Source of the DNA: WHSW01 sp963705955
GTDB lineage: Bacteria; Actinomycetota; Thermoleophilia; Solirubrobacterales; 70-9
Length of the DNA stretch: 64,000 bases
Direction of reading: 5' to 3'
Assembly: GCA_963705955.1 (NCBI GenBank)
Contig: CAVPLH010000010.1
Location: 124,001 to 188,000, forward strand
Numbering within the stretch: the first letter of the stretch is position 1; every line of letters starts with the position of its first letter. Below the pieces are notes generated by a model. That model was not told the origin of the DNA, searched no databases, and worked only from the letters and a program-made list of their open reading frames with translations. Of the stretch, positions 1-8,423 are shown one piece after another. Position numbers and translations under genes: made by a program.

Positions 1-905
1 TTCTCGACCGGCCCGTCGGCGCCGACGCGCCGGGCGCCCGGGGCGAGCTTCTCGATTTCGACGAGCGTCTTCGCGGATATCGCCGAGCGGGGCCCGAGGA
101 CGTAGACCGGAGTCTGCCGGTGATCGGAGAGCGCCTTTCGGGTCGCGTCCGGGACGCCGGCGCGGTCCACGAAGAGAACCGGGTCGCCCGAGCGCGCGGC
201 CCAGCCCGCGGCCGGCATCGCGTAGGCCGGCTCGTCCGAGCTCGCGACCAGCACGTGGTCGGGCTTCCCGGCCAGCCGCTCACGAAGGCGGTCGATCTGC
301 ACCGCGAGCTCGGCCGGGTCGTTGCCCTTCAGCTCGAGCGCCTCGAACCCCTCCGGGTTCGCCGCGGCGCCGACGACGAAGACCTGGCGCCCGGCGGTCG
401 CCGCCGAGCCCTGAGGGTCCAGTGACCGCAGGGCGGCGGAGGTGACCGCCGGGAGGTGGCCCGACTCGGTGATCAGCACCGGGGCGCCGACCGGGTCGGC
501 GACCAGCGATGCAGCGGCGATTCCTGCCTGCCATTCGCCCGCGTCGACCAGGGTCACCGCGTCCGGCCCGGGGATGCCGCCGGTCGAAGGGTCGACCGCG
601 AGCGCGACCCCGGCCGCGTCGGCGACCGGGTCCGCTCCCCCGACCCTGGTCGTGTTCTTGGTCGCGAAGGCCGGGAAGCCGAGGTCCTGGGTGTCGGCGG
701 AGGTCTGGGTCGGCGCCTCGACGACGATTCGCGGGGCCGGTGCCTGGGCGGCGATCTGCTGCTCCGTCTGGTCGCCGGCGCTCAGCAGGTAGGCCGCGAC
801 GCCGCCCGCGGCGAGCACCGCGACGATGACGAGGACGCTCGCCAGACGATGCCGGGAGAGCCAGTGCCCGAGATCGGAGAAGAAGTAGCGGATCGCGGTG
901 AGCAC
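1..905 (-). CDS. Membrane-anchored cell-wall-binding (CWB2) repeat protein, 3' end outside window
   Basis: The frame is open from a GTG at 905 to the window edge (301 codons, no stop), with an in-frame TAA five codons before the GTG. Residues about 19-43 form one membrane segment after a short cytoplasmic N-terminus (YFFSDLGHWLSRHRL). Beyond it are at least one full and one following repeat of the cell wall binding repeat 2 type: TRVGGADPVADA, then VTLVDAGEWQAGIAAASLVAD, PVLITESGHLP and VFVVG. In Gram-positive bacteria this repeat binds cell-wall polymers non-covalently. The ribosome binding site is poor. No enzymatic domain is visible in the part present; one could follow beyond the edge. 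Confidence 0.8.
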   Translation of the reverse strand, partial: MLTAIRYFFSDLGHWLSRHRLASVLVIVAVLAAGGVAAYLLSAGDQTEQQIAAQAPAPRIVVEAPTQTSADTQDLGFPAFATKNTTRVGGADPVADAAGVALAVDPSTGGIPGPDAVTLVDAGEWQAGIAAASLVADPVGAPVLITESGHLPAVTSAALRSLDPQGSAATAGRQVFVVGAAANPEGFEALELKGNDPAELAVQIDRLRERLAGKPDHVLVASSDEPAYAMPAAGWAARSGDPVLFVDRAGVPDATRKALSDHRQTPVYVLGPRSAISAKTLVEIEKLAPGARRVGADGPVE

Positions 906-987
906 GGGCGGGGAAACTTACGCGAGCTTGCGAGGTCCGCCTGCCGCCGGCCCTCCGACCCTGCGCGGCGGTATCCTCCATCCGTGG

Positions 988-1003
988 TTGACTGACCAGT
1001 CAA
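988..1003. promoter_or_regulatory. Palindromic operator, TetR-like
   Basis: Perfect 7-bp inverted repeat with a 2-bp centre, TTGACTG-AC-CAGTCAA, 65 bp before the acyl-CoA dehydrogenase start and 83 bp before the divergent CWB2 gene. Short palindromes of this shape are typical of TetR-family repressors of fatty-acid and acyl-CoA genes. No tetR gene lies in the window, so the regulator is inferred. Confidence 0.5.
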
Positions 1004-1067
1004 TCGGTGAGCCTGAACACCGACAGCGGGCGCGCTCGCAGAGGCGGCCCCAGGAGGACCGATCGCC

Positions 1068-2387
1068 GTGGATTTCGCATTGAACCCGGAGCAACTCGAG
1101 TTCAAGGCCAAGTGCCGTCGCTTTGCGAGCGACGTCATTCGCCCCGTCGCCCACCGGCACGATGCCGACGAATCGACGCCGTGGGAGGTGATGAAGGCGG
1201 CGCGCGAGCAGGGCCTGCACGGCATCGATCACCTGCGGCGGATGGGCTCTGACCCCGACGGGATGCTCGGGATCATCTCCGCCGAGGAGCTTCACTGGGG
1301 TTGCGCGGGGATCGCGCTCGGGATCTCCGGCTCCGGCCTCGCCGCCGCCGGGATCGCCGCCTCGGGAACCCCCGAGCAGATCGCCCGCTGGGTCCCCGAA
1401 TGCTTCGGCGTCGGTGACGAGATCCGGCTCGGCGCCTACGCCGTGACCGAGCCGCAGGCCGGCTCGGACGTCAAGAGCCTGCGGACGACCGCGAGGCGCG
1501 ACGGCGACGAATGGGTCCTGAACGGCAACAAGGTCTTCATCACCAACGGCGGGATCGCCGACGTCCACGTCGTCGTCGCCACCGTCGACCCGGCGCTCGG
1601 CCATCGCGGGCAGGCGTCGTTCGTGGTCGGCAAGGGCACGCCCGGCCTGCGCCAGGGCAAGAAGGAGTCGAAGATCGGGATCCGCGCCTCGCACACCGCC
1701 GAGGTGGTGCTCGAGGACTGCAGGATCCCGGTCGAGAACCTGCTCGGGGGGACCGAGAAGCTGGAGCGCAAGCTGGAGCGGGCCCGGTCCGGCGAGTCCT
1801 CCGGGCGCGCCTCGAACGCGCTCGCCACGTTCGAGCTCACGAGGCCGATCGTCGGCGCGTCGGCGCTGGGCATCGCCCAGGCCGCCTACGAGTGGACGCT
1901 CGGCTACCTCGGCAACGGGGCGGGCACGGTCGACCCGTTCGAGTCGGCGCTCGACGAGAGCTCGACCGCGGGCGAGCCGCCGCTCCGCCGCCAGGGCAAC
2001 CAGCAGGTCCTCGCCCAGATCGCAACCGAGATCGAGGCCGCGAGACTGCTCGTCCAGCGAGCCGCCTGGATGGGACGCAACGGGATCCCGCTGACCGGCG
2101 GCCAGGGGTCGATGTCGAAGCTGAAGTCGGGCCAGGTCGCCGTCTGGGTGACCCGGTCGTGCATCGACCTCGTCGGTCCGTTCGCCGGGACCGCGGCGTG
2201 TCCGCTCGAGAAGTGGTTCCGCGACGCGAAGATCTACGAGCTGTTCGAAGGCACCGCCGAGATCCAGCGGTTGGTGATCTCGAGGATGCAGGTGGCGGAG
2301 TACCGAGACCGCCTGCTCGAGGCCGCGGCGATCGCCGCCGAGGCCGCCGAGCCCGCCCTCGGTGGCTCTGTCCCGGCCTCGTCCTAG
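1068..2387 (+). CDS. Acyl-CoA dehydrogenase family protein
   Basis: FAD-dependent alpha,beta-dehydrogenation of an acyl-CoA thioester. The 439-residue protein has the family order: N-terminal helical domain (residues 1-125), middle beta domain starting AYAVTEPQAGSD with VLNGNKVFITNG, and C-terminal helical domain ending with YELFEGTAEIQRL. In that motif Glu394 matches the catalytic base of medium-chain acyl-CoA dehydrogenase. A 20-residue insertion (about residues 280-300, DPFESALDESSTAGEPP) is longer than usual. The GTG start is set by an AGGAGG ten bases upstream. A TetR-type palindrome lies in front. Substrate chain length cannot be told from sequence. Confidence 0.92.
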   Translation: MDFALNPEQLEFKAKCRRFASDVIRPVAHRHDADESTPWEVMKAAREQGLHGIDHLRRMGSDPDGMLGIISAEELHWGCAGIALGISGSGLAAAGIAASGTPEQIARWVPECFGVGDEIRLGAYAVTEPQAGSDVKSLRTTARRDGDEWVLNGNKVFITNGGIADVHVVVATVDPALGHRGQASFVVGKGTPGLRQGKKESKIGIRASHTAEVVLEDCRIPVENLLGGTEKLERKLERARSGESSGRASNALATFELTRPIVGASALGIAQAAYEWTLGYLGNGAGTVDPFESALDESSTAGEPPLRRQGNQQVLAQIATEIEAARLLVQRAAWMGRNGIPLTGGQGSMSKLKSGQVAVWVTRSCIDLVGPFAGTAACPLEKWFRDAKIYELFEGTAEIQRLVISRMQVAEYRDRLLEAAAIAAEAAEPALGGSVPASS

Positions 2388-2389
2388 CG

Positions 2390-2413
2390 CGATTGCAGCG
2401 CCGATTGCAGCGC
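2390..2413. repeat. 12-bp tandem duplication
   Basis: Two exact adjacent copies of CGATTGCAGCGC directly after the acyl-CoA dehydrogenase stop. Non-coding; probably a local slippage duplication. Confidence 0.7.
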
Positions 2414-2531
2414 CGGTCGTCGTCCTGATCCCGCCCGGTCCGACGGTCTAACTTCGCTTCGCCCTGGGGTCGGGGCCGATACGCGAGCGACCGTCGCGGA
2501 GGGGCCGGCGGCACCGGCGACACGATCGAGG

Positions 2532-3698
2532 ATGAGCATCGAGCGAAACCAGACGTCCCGCGCCGAGCGCCCACCGGCGCTCGGGTTCGCCGCGCTCTTG
2601 GCGTGTGTCGTCGGGCTCGTTGTCGCCGGTGGAGCCTCGGGCCAGGACCTGCAGTCGCAGCTCGAGTCGAAGCAATCGCAGCTCAGCGAGGAGAAGAGCC
2701 GCAAGGGAGTCCTCTCGACGGAGCTCGCCGGATACGAGGACCGGCTCAGCCAGCTCGCCGGCGAGGTGGCCGTGCTCCGCAACCGCGAGGCGATCGTCCA
2801 GGCCGAGCTCGACCGGGTGCAGAGGCGACTGCGGATCGAGAAGCACCGCCTCGAGCAACTCCGCCACAAGCTCCGCGGGTCGTTGAACATGCTCCGCAAC
2901 CGGCTCGTCGACATCTACCGGTCCGGGCAGCCGGACGTGGTCACCGTGATGTTGCAGTCCGACGGCTTCGACGACCTGATGACCCGATACGAGTATCTGC
3001 GACGGATCGAGGAGCAGGACTCGTCGATCGTCGGCCACGTGCGCACGCTTCGCAACGACACTCGCGAGACCGTCGAACGGATCCAGGCGGACCGCGACGA
3101 GATCGCGGCCAAGAAGGCCGAGCTCGAGCGCACCCGGGCGCAGCTCGAGGCCCGCGAGGCCGACCTCGACGCCGTCCGCGACCAGAAGGCGGCGGCGCTC
3201 GACCAGGTCAACTCCGACATCGACCATCTCGAGGGCGACATCTCGGCCATCCAGGGCAAGATCGAGGCGCAGATCCAGGCGGCAACCGAGACCGCGACGA
3301 CGCCGCTGCCCGCGGGACCGATCCAGGGCGGCAGCTCGGGCTTCATCTGGCCGGTCAGCGGGCCGGTGACGTCCGGCTTCGGCTGGCGCTGGGGACGGAT
3401 GCACGAGGGCGTCGACATCGCGGTTCCCGCCGGGACCCCGATCCGGGCCGCGAAGGCAGGCACCGTGATCCTCGCCGCCTACACGAGCGGCTACGGCAAC
3501 TACACCTGCATCGACCACGGCGGTGGGCTCTCGACCTGCTACGCCCACCAGTCGAGCTATGCGGTCAGCTCGGGCACATCGGTCGACCAGGGCCAGGTGA
3601 TCGGCTACAGCGGTTGCACCGGCAGCTGCTTCGGCGACCATCTGCACTTCGAGGTCCGGATCGACGGCGCCGCGGTCGATCCGCTCGGCTACCTATAG
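2532..3698 (+). CDS. Secreted M23 peptidoglycan endopeptidase with coiled coil
   Basis: EnvC/NlpD-like murein hydrolase or hydrolase activator, 388 residues. A signal peptide (residues 1-38, hydrophobic ALLACVVGLVVAGGASG) precedes a long coiled coil (about 40-250, rich in Q, E, L, R). The C-terminal M23 domain keeps its zinc ligands: His291 and Asp295 (HEGVD) and His370-Leu-His372 (HLHFE). Conserved ligands suggest it cuts peptide cross-links itself rather than only activating another enzyme. Two cysteines in GCTGSC may form a disulfide outside the cell. Start ATG 2532 has only a weak GAGGA-like ribosome site. It is followed 108 bp later by another exported protein gene. Confidence 0.9.
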   Translation: MSIERNQTSRAERPPALGFAALLACVVGLVVAGGASGQDLQSQLESKQSQLSEEKSRKGVLSTELAGYEDRLSQLAGEVAVLRNREAIVQAELDRVQRRLRIEKHRLEQLRHKLRGSLNMLRNRLVDIYRSGQPDVVTVMLQSDGFDDLMTRYEYLRRIEEQDSSIVGHVRTLRNDTRETVERIQADRDEIAAKKAELERTRAQLEAREADLDAVRDQKAAALDQVNSDIDHLEGDISAIQGKIEAQIQAATETATTPLPAGPIQGGSSGFIWPVSGPVTSGFGWRWGRMHEGVDIAVPAGTPIRAAKAGTVILAAYTSGYGNYTCIDHGGGLSTCYAHQSSYAVSSGTSVDQGQVIGYSGCTGSCFGDHLHFEVRIDGAAVDPLGYL

Positions 3699-3806
3699 AA
3701 ACGCGAGAAACGGGTAGTACCTGGAAATCCAGCTCGAGCTTGCGTAGGGCTCGGGCGCTCGTTTTCGGGATTCGCCGCAGCGCGAATGGACCGCAAGGGT
3801 GATTCG

Positions 3807-4520
3807 ATGAGCACGATCGCGCAGACGAAGCCGAGGCCGGGCAGGAACTTCAACCTTCGCGCCTTCCTCGGCGGCGGCACGGCGACGACGGCGCTGATCG
3901 CCGCCGCCGTGATCGTGTTCAGCTCGCTCGCCGCCTATGTCGCCTTCAACGGCGTGGCGATCGGCGGCGGTGGCGACGACTCCTCGAGCATCACGGTCGA
4001 GCAGAACGCCGCCGCGCACACCGAGGCGGCACGGCCGCGGCTCCGAGCGACGCCGAACGCACTCGGCGGAGCGGTCCTCGCCGGGACCGTCAAGGGCCCG
4101 ACCGTCTCCGGCGCCGCCGGCGACGGTGGTGGCGGCGGCAAGGCCGCCGGAGGCGGCTCCGGCGACGGCGGAGGCGGTTCAGCGAGCGCTACTGCGCCTG
4201 CGACCGGCACGGCGCCCACGGCGCCGGCACCGGCCCCGAGCGCGCCGACCTCCCCGGCTCCCGCCAGCGCCCCGACCTCGGACGGCTCGGGCAGCTCCTC
4301 CTCGGGCGTCGTCGGCGGCGCCGTCGATCAGGTCCAGGACGCGGCCGCCAACGTCGGGGTCACGGCTCCGGTCAACCAGGCCACCGAGCAAGTCACGGCG
4401 CCGGTCGACCAGGCGGTCGACCAGACGCTCAACGACGTCGGCGGCGCGGTCGGAAACCCGAACCTCGGCGACGACGTCGGCGGCGCGGTCGACAACGTCA
4501 GCGGCCAGCTGCTTCCGTAG
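3807..4520 (+). CDS. Single-pass secreted Ala/Gly/Pro/Ser-rich protein of unknown function
   Basis: I do not recognise a family. From ATG 3807 (AAGGG eight bases upstream; ATG 3786 in frame has none) the 237-residue product has a basic N-terminus, one membrane segment at about residues 27-48, and an extracellular tail of low complexity. The tail runs from Gly/Ala-rich through Pro/Ala/Ser/Thr-rich (residues about 130-165) to a short C-terminal section with repeats of the type APVNQATEQV/APVDQAVDQTL and DDVGGAVDNV. It looks like a wall-spanning spacer or anchored surface protein. Its last 23 bases overlap the end of the convergent hydrolase gene. Confidence 0.7.
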   Translation: MSTIAQTKPRPGRNFNLRAFLGGGTATTALIAAAVIVFSSLAAYVAFNGVAIGGGGDDSSSITVEQNAAAHTEAARPRLRATPNALGGAVLAGTVKGPTVSGAAGDGGGGGKAAGGGSGDGGGGSASATAPATGTAPTAPAPAPSAPTSPAPASAPTSDGSGSSSSGVVGGAVDQVQDAAANVGVTAPVNQATEQVTAPVDQAVDQTLNDVGGAVGNPNLGDDVGGAVDNVSGQLLP

Positions 4521-5247
4521 CCGCGAGCGCCCGCTCCAGCCAGCGCAGCGAGACGCCCTGAAGCTCGGCGTCGTGCTGGACCGAGCGGTGGTCTCCTCCG
4601 GGCGGGACGATCAGCTTCCGGGGCTCGGCGGCGCAGTCGTACAGCTGCTCGGAGAACGAGCTCGGGATCCGTTCGTCGCCGGCGGCGTGGATCAGCAACA
4701 GCGGCTTCGAGCCGATCAGCTCGACCGCGTCACGGAGGTCGTGCTCGCCGAGCCAGGCGGCGAGGCGGGCGCGCTGCTCGTCTCCGGCCCGGATCTCGAG
4801 GTCGCCGGCGCGAAGGCCGCGCAGCAGATGCTCCTCGCCGGCCGGGCAGATCGCGACCACCCCGGCGATCGCCTCCGAGGTCGCGGCGGCGTGGATCGCC
4901 ATGAAGCCGCCGAGGCTCGATCCGCGCACGCAGACGCGCTCCGGGTCGACGCCCTCGGTCGAGGCCAGAGCCCGCGCGATCCGCCCGACGTCGGCAAGCG
5001 CGGCGGGGGACATCTCGTCGCGGGACTCGCCGTGGCCGCGCTGGTCGTAGGAGATCGCCGCCCAGCCGGCCGCTGCGCAGGCGCGCCCGAAGTCGGCGTG
5101 GTTCTCCTTGCAGGACCCCGCGCCGTGCACGATCACCATTCCGGGCCACGGCGGCGCCGTGACCGGGAGCCAGAGCAGATACGGGCGACCGCCGGCGTCG
5201 CCCGCGGCGCTCGGGGCGCGCGGCGCCGATCGCGAACGTCTGCTCAT
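4498..5247 (-). CDS. Alpha/beta hydrolase family protein
   Basis: Serine hydrolase of the alpha/beta fold, 249 residues, cytoplasmic. An oxyanion-type HGAGSCKENH sits at residues 41-50. The nucleophile is Ser111 in GSSLG. The acid is Asp in HAAGDERIPSSF and the base is His in GGDHRSVQHD. The DQRGHGESR segment after the second strand is typical of acyl-ester hydrolases and dienelactone-hydrolase-like enzymes. Substrate is unknown. The gene runs convergently with the secreted-protein gene and overlaps it by 23 bp; its start faces lysA 64 bp away, so the two may share a divergent promoter region. Confidence 0.85.
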   Translation of the reverse strand: MSRRSRSAPRAPSAAGDAGGRPYLLWLPVTAPPWPGMVIVHGAGSCKENHADFGRACAAAGWAAISYDQRGHGESRDEMSPAALADVGRIARALASTEGVDPERVCVRGSSLGGFMAIHAAATSEAIAGVVAICPAGEEHLLRGLRAGDLEIRAGDEQRARLAAWLGEHDLRDAVELIGSKPLLLIHAAGDERIPSSFSEQLYDCAAEPRKLIVPPGGDHRSVQHDAELQGVSLRWLERALAATEAAGR

Positions 5248-5310
5248 CGCCCTCGCAAACTAGATCACCGGGCGTCCCGGGGCGCCGTCACGTCACAATC
5301 CGTCGCCCGG

Positions 5311-6627
5311 ATGACCGCGAGCGGGCAGACAACCCAGGCGGACCCCGTCGAGGGCTCGGCGGTCTACCCGATCGGCAGTCGGGTCGACGATCGCGGTCGC
5401 CTCGAGGTGGGTGGCTGCGACGTCGTTGAGCTCGCGCGCGAGTTCGGGACCCCGGCCTACGTCTACGTCACCGACGACATCCGGTCCCGCGCCCGCGCGT
5501 ATCTCGACGCCTTCCGGGCGCGGACGGAGGAGTTCGAGGTCATCTACGCGAGCAAGGCGGCGCCGATCGCCGCGATCGAGCGTATCCTCGAGGCCGAGGG
5601 GCTTTCGATCGACGTCGCGTCGAACGGCGAGCTGTCGACCGCGCTGAGGGCGGGGTTCGACCCGTCGCTGATCCACATGCACGGCAACAACAAGTCGGCG
5701 GCCGAACTGCGCCAGGTGGTCGAGCACGGCGTCGGCCATGTGATCTGCGATTCGATCGCCGAGATCGAGCGCCTCGACCGGCTCTGTGCCGCCGCCGGGC
5801 GGAAGCAGGAGATCCTGATCCGGGTGACGCCGGGGGTCGAGGCAGGGACCCATTACTACGTCCAGACCGGTCAGCTCGACTCGAAGTTCGGCCTCGGACT
5901 CGCCGACGGCCTCGCGGCCCGCGCGGTCGAGGCAGCGCTCCGATCGGCGAACTTGCAGCTCGTCGGCCTGCACGCCCACATCGGCTCGCAGATCTTCGAG
6001 CTCGACCCGTATGTGAAGGCGATCGAGGCGCTCGCCGAGCTCGCCGACCCGGACTGGTGCCGGCTTCTGAACGTCGGCGGGGGACTCGGGATCGCCTATC
6101 TCGACGCCGACGAGCCACCCTCGATCGAGGCCTACGTCGACGTCAAGGTCCGTGGCGTCGAGCGCGTCTTCGACCCGGCGCCGCGGCTCCTCGTCGAGCC
6201 CGGCCGCTCGCTGGTCGGCAACGCCGGGATCACGCTCTACGAGGTCGGGACCGTGAAGGAGATCCCGGGCGTGCGGACCTACGTGGCGGTCGACGGCGGG
6301 ATGTCGGACAACCTGCGGCCGATGCTCTACGGCGCGCGGTACGAGGCGATCATCGCCGACCGCGCCTCCGCGATGCCCGAGACGGTGGTGACGATCGCCG
6401 GGATGCACTGCGAGTCGAGCGACATGCTGGTCCGCGATGCGACGATCGCCGCGCCGCGGGTCGGCGACGTGCTCGTCACCCCGGCGACCGGCGCCTACGG
6501 GCACGCGATGGCGAACAACTACAACGCCGTCCCGCGTCCGCCCGTGGTCCTCTGCTCGGGCGGTGACGCGAGGCTCGCGGTGCGGCGCGAGACGGTCGAG
6601 GACCTGGCGAGGAGGGATGTGGAGTGA
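5311..6627 (+). CDS. lysA: Diaminopimelate decarboxylase
   Basis: Converts meso-diaminopimelate to L-lysine with pyridoxal phosphate, the last lysine step. The 438-residue protein is a fold-type III decarboxylase. Lys82 (VIYASKAAP) is the predicted Schiff-base lysine. HGNNKSAAEL, HIGSQIF, the glycine loop GGGLGIAY, EPGRSLVGNAG and CESSD (Cys367, the residue donated across the dimer) are all present. The ATG at 5311 fits the usual start. It heads a run lysA-hom-GNAT-thrC; the stop overlaps a GTG preceded by GGAGGG, so hom may be translationally coupled. Confidence 0.96.
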   Translation: MTASGQTTQADPVEGSAVYPIGSRVDDRGRLEVGGCDVVELAREFGTPAYVYVTDDIRSRARAYLDAFRARTEEFEVIYASKAAPIAAIERILEAEGLSIDVASNGELSTALRAGFDPSLIHMHGNNKSAAELRQVVEHGVGHVICDSIAEIERLDRLCAAAGRKQEILIRVTPGVEAGTHYYVQTGQLDSKFGLGLADGLAARAVEAALRSANLQLVGLHAHIGSQIFELDPYVKAIEALAELADPDWCRLLNVGGGLGIAYLDADEPPSIEAYVDVKVRGVERVFDPAPRLLVEPGRSLVGNAGITLYEVGTVKEIPGVRTYVAVDGGMSDNLRPMLYGARYEAIIADRASAMPETVVTIAGMHCESSDMLVRDATIAAPRVGDVLVTPATGAYGHAMANNYNAVPRPPVVLCSGGDARLAVRRETVEDLARRDVE

Positions 6628-7940
6628 GCCGGCGGGCGGAAGCTGGCAGCTGGCAGCTGGCAGGCGAAGAGGCGACCTGCGAGCTGCAAGCTGCAAGCTG
6701 CGAGCGGGCTCCCGCGATGAGCGAGCCGGCGCGAATCGGCCTCCTCGGCCGCGGCACCGTCGGCGCCGCGTTCGCCGAGCTCGTCGGCTCGAGCGCGGCC
6801 GAGGTCGAGGCGGCAGCGAGGCGCCGCCCCGAGATCGCCGGCGTCCTCACCACCTCGGAGGGCGACTTCGAGCAGATCCTCGAGGCGAGCGAGATCGTCG
6901 TCGAGCTGATCGGTGGCACCGACCCTGCCCGCGAGTACGTGCTTCGCGCCCTGCGCGCCAAACGCCACGTGGTGACCGCGAACAAGCAGCTCGTCGCGCA
7001 GTACGGCGAGGAGCTGTTCGAGGCCGCTCGCGCGGCCGGCGTTCAGCTTCGCTTCGAGGCGGCGGTGGCCGGGGTCGTGCCGGTGATCCGAGTGATCCAG
7101 GAAAGCCTCGCGGCGACTCCGATCACGAAGGTGTTCGGGATCGTCAACGGGACGACCAACTTCATCCTCAGTGAGATGGCCGCGACCGGCGCCGACTACG
7201 CGGACGTTCTCGCCCGGGCGCAGGAGCTGGGCTATGCCGAGGCAGACCCGAGCGACGACGTCGGCGGCGCCGACGCGGCGGCGAAGATGGCGATCCTCGC
7301 CCGGCTCGCCTTCCACACCTCGGTCGAGCTCGGCGACGTCAGCTACAGCGGGATCACCCACGTCCGCCCCGACGACCTCGCGTACGCGAAGGAGTTCGGC
7401 CTCTCGCTGAAGCTGCTCGGGGTCGCCGAGCTTCGCGACGGAGGGATCAGCGTCCGCGTTTTCCCCTGCTTTCTGCACCGCGGGCACCCGCTCGCGCCGG
7501 TCGAGGGGCCGTTCAACGCGGTCATGGTCGAGGCGCCGACGATCACCGAGATCACGATGTCAGGGCCGGGCGCCGGCGGCGTCGAGACCGCCAGCGCGGT
7601 GCTCGGCGACGTCGTCTCGATCCTCGCCGGCGACGCCCCCGTGCACCAGGTGCGGCGCAACCTCGAGGTGGTCACCGATGTCTCCTCGGCGTTCTACCTG
7701 CACCTCGAGGTCGCCGACCGCCCCGGGGTGCTGGCGCGGATCGCCGACGTGCTGGGGCGCAACGAGATCTCCGTCCAGAGCGTCGTCCAGCGCGGGATGG
7801 GTGACGACGCGCGGCTCGTAATGGTCCTGCACGAGTGCCTCGAGAGTCGGTTCGATGCGGCCGCGGCCGAGATCGCGACCCTCGACTTCCTCCGTTCTGC
7901 GCCGCGAGCGATCAGGGTGATCGAGGAGGAGTTCGTTTGA
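6624..7940 (+). CDS. hom: Homoserine dehydrogenase
   Basis: NAD(P)H-dependent reduction of aspartate semialdehyde to homoserine, for threonine and methionine. Rossmann motif GLLGRGTVGAAF, then TANKQLVA, GIVNGTTNFIL and the catalytic-domain signature EADPSDDVGGADAAAK. A C-terminal ACT domain (YLHLEVADRPGVLARIADVL) implies feedback control, usually by threonine. The start is uncertain. GTG 6624 overlaps the lysA stop and has GGAGGG seven bases upstream, but it adds 31 residues encoded by a heptamer-repeat tract. ATG 6717 begins the normal family N-terminus (MSEPARIGLLG) but has a weak ribosome site. Both are in one frame. Confidence 0.94.
   Translation: MSRRAEAGSWQLAGEEATCELQAASCERAPAMSEPARIGLLGRGTVGAAFAELVGSSAAEVEAAARRRPEIAGVLTTSEGDFEQILEASEIVVELIGGTDPAREYVLRALRAKRHVVTANKQLVAQYGEELFEAARAAGVQLRFEAAVAGVVPVIRVIQESLAATPITKVFGIVNGTTNFILSEMAATGADYADVLARAQELGYAEADPSDDVGGADAAAKMAILARLAFHTSVELGDVSYSGITHVRPDDLAYAKEFGLSLKLLGVAELRDGGISVRVFPCFLHRGHPLAPVEGPFNAVMVEAPTITEITMSGPGAGGVETASAVLGDVVSILAGDAPVHQVRRNLEVVTDVSSAFYLHLEVADRPGVLARIADVLGRNEISVQSVVQRGMGDDARLVMVLHECLESRFDAAAAEIATLDFLRSAPRAIRVIEEEFV
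6641..6702. repeat. Two short heptamer-repeat tracts at the lysA-hom junction
   Basis: Three copies of AGCTGGC (6641-6661), then 20 bases on, three copies of AGCTGCA or AGCTGCG (6682-6702). The units are related and have the same period of seven. They sit inside the possible 5' extension of hom and keep its frame. I saw no other copy in this window. Confidence 0.8.
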
Positions 7941-7950
7941 GCGGCCGGGC

Positions 7951-8412
7951 GTGATCCGGCCGGCACGGGCCGCCGACGTGTCCGCGGTCGAGGCGATCGT
8001 CGGCCGCGCCTTCTCCCACTACGTCACCAGGATCGGCGTGCGGCCGGCGCCGATGGATGAGGACTACGCCGAGCTTGCGGCGCGCGGCGACGTCTACGTC
8101 GAGGGCGAGCCGCTGAGCGGGGTCCTGATCCTCGGCGGCGAGGACGAGCATCTGTTCGTCGAGGTGATCGCCGTCGACCCCGGTCGGCAGCGGCGTGGAC
8201 TGGGCGCCGGGATGATGCGGTTCGCGGAGCGGGAGGCGGAGCGGCGCGGGGCGGGCGAGGTGCGCCTGTTCACGCACGAGCTGATGACCGAGAACCGGGC
8301 CTTCTACGCCGCGCTCGGCTACGAGGAATACGCACACCGGGTCGAGGGCCCGTTCTCGCGCGTCTACCTCCGCAAGCGGATCGCGCCCGGCGAGCGGCGA
8401 GCGAGCAACTAG
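7951..8412 (+). CDS. GNAT family N-acetyltransferase
   Basis: Single GNAT domain, 153 residues. The acetyl-CoA pyrophosphate loop is RQRRGLGAG (R/Q-x-x-G-x-G/A) after strand FVEVIAVDP, followed by the helix MMRFAEREAERRGAGEVRLFTHELMTENRAFYAALGYEE that is typical of the fold. GTG start ten bases after the hom stop places it inside the lysine/threonine gene run, cotranscribed with thrC. The acceptor substrate is unknown; position alone does not prove an amino-acid role. Confidence 0.85.
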   Translation: MIRPARAADVSAVEAIVGRAFSHYVTRIGVRPAPMDEDYAELAARGDVYVEGEPLSGVLILGGEDEHLFVEVIAVDPGRQRRGLGAGMMRFAEREAERRGAGEVRLFTHELMTENRAFYAALGYEEYAHRVEGPFSRVYLRKRIAPGERRASN

Positions 8413-8423
8413 GGTCCAGGCCG

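Noticed and set aside
2448..3647. Long open frame antisense to the M23 peptidase gene
   Set aside because: Shadow of a high-GC coding frame; the plus-strand product has clear family motifs and the antisense product is compositionally biased without any motif.
3699..3806. Riboswitch in front of the secreted low-complexity protein
   Set aside because: I looked for a conserved ligand-binding core, such as the c-di-AMP type found near wall hydrolases, and saw none in the 108 bases.
7914..7924. GGGTGAT inside hom, also at about 3797 and 31099, as further motif copies
   Set aside because: The matching left arm is missing at the fixed 12-base offset; two of the three lie inside coding sequence.
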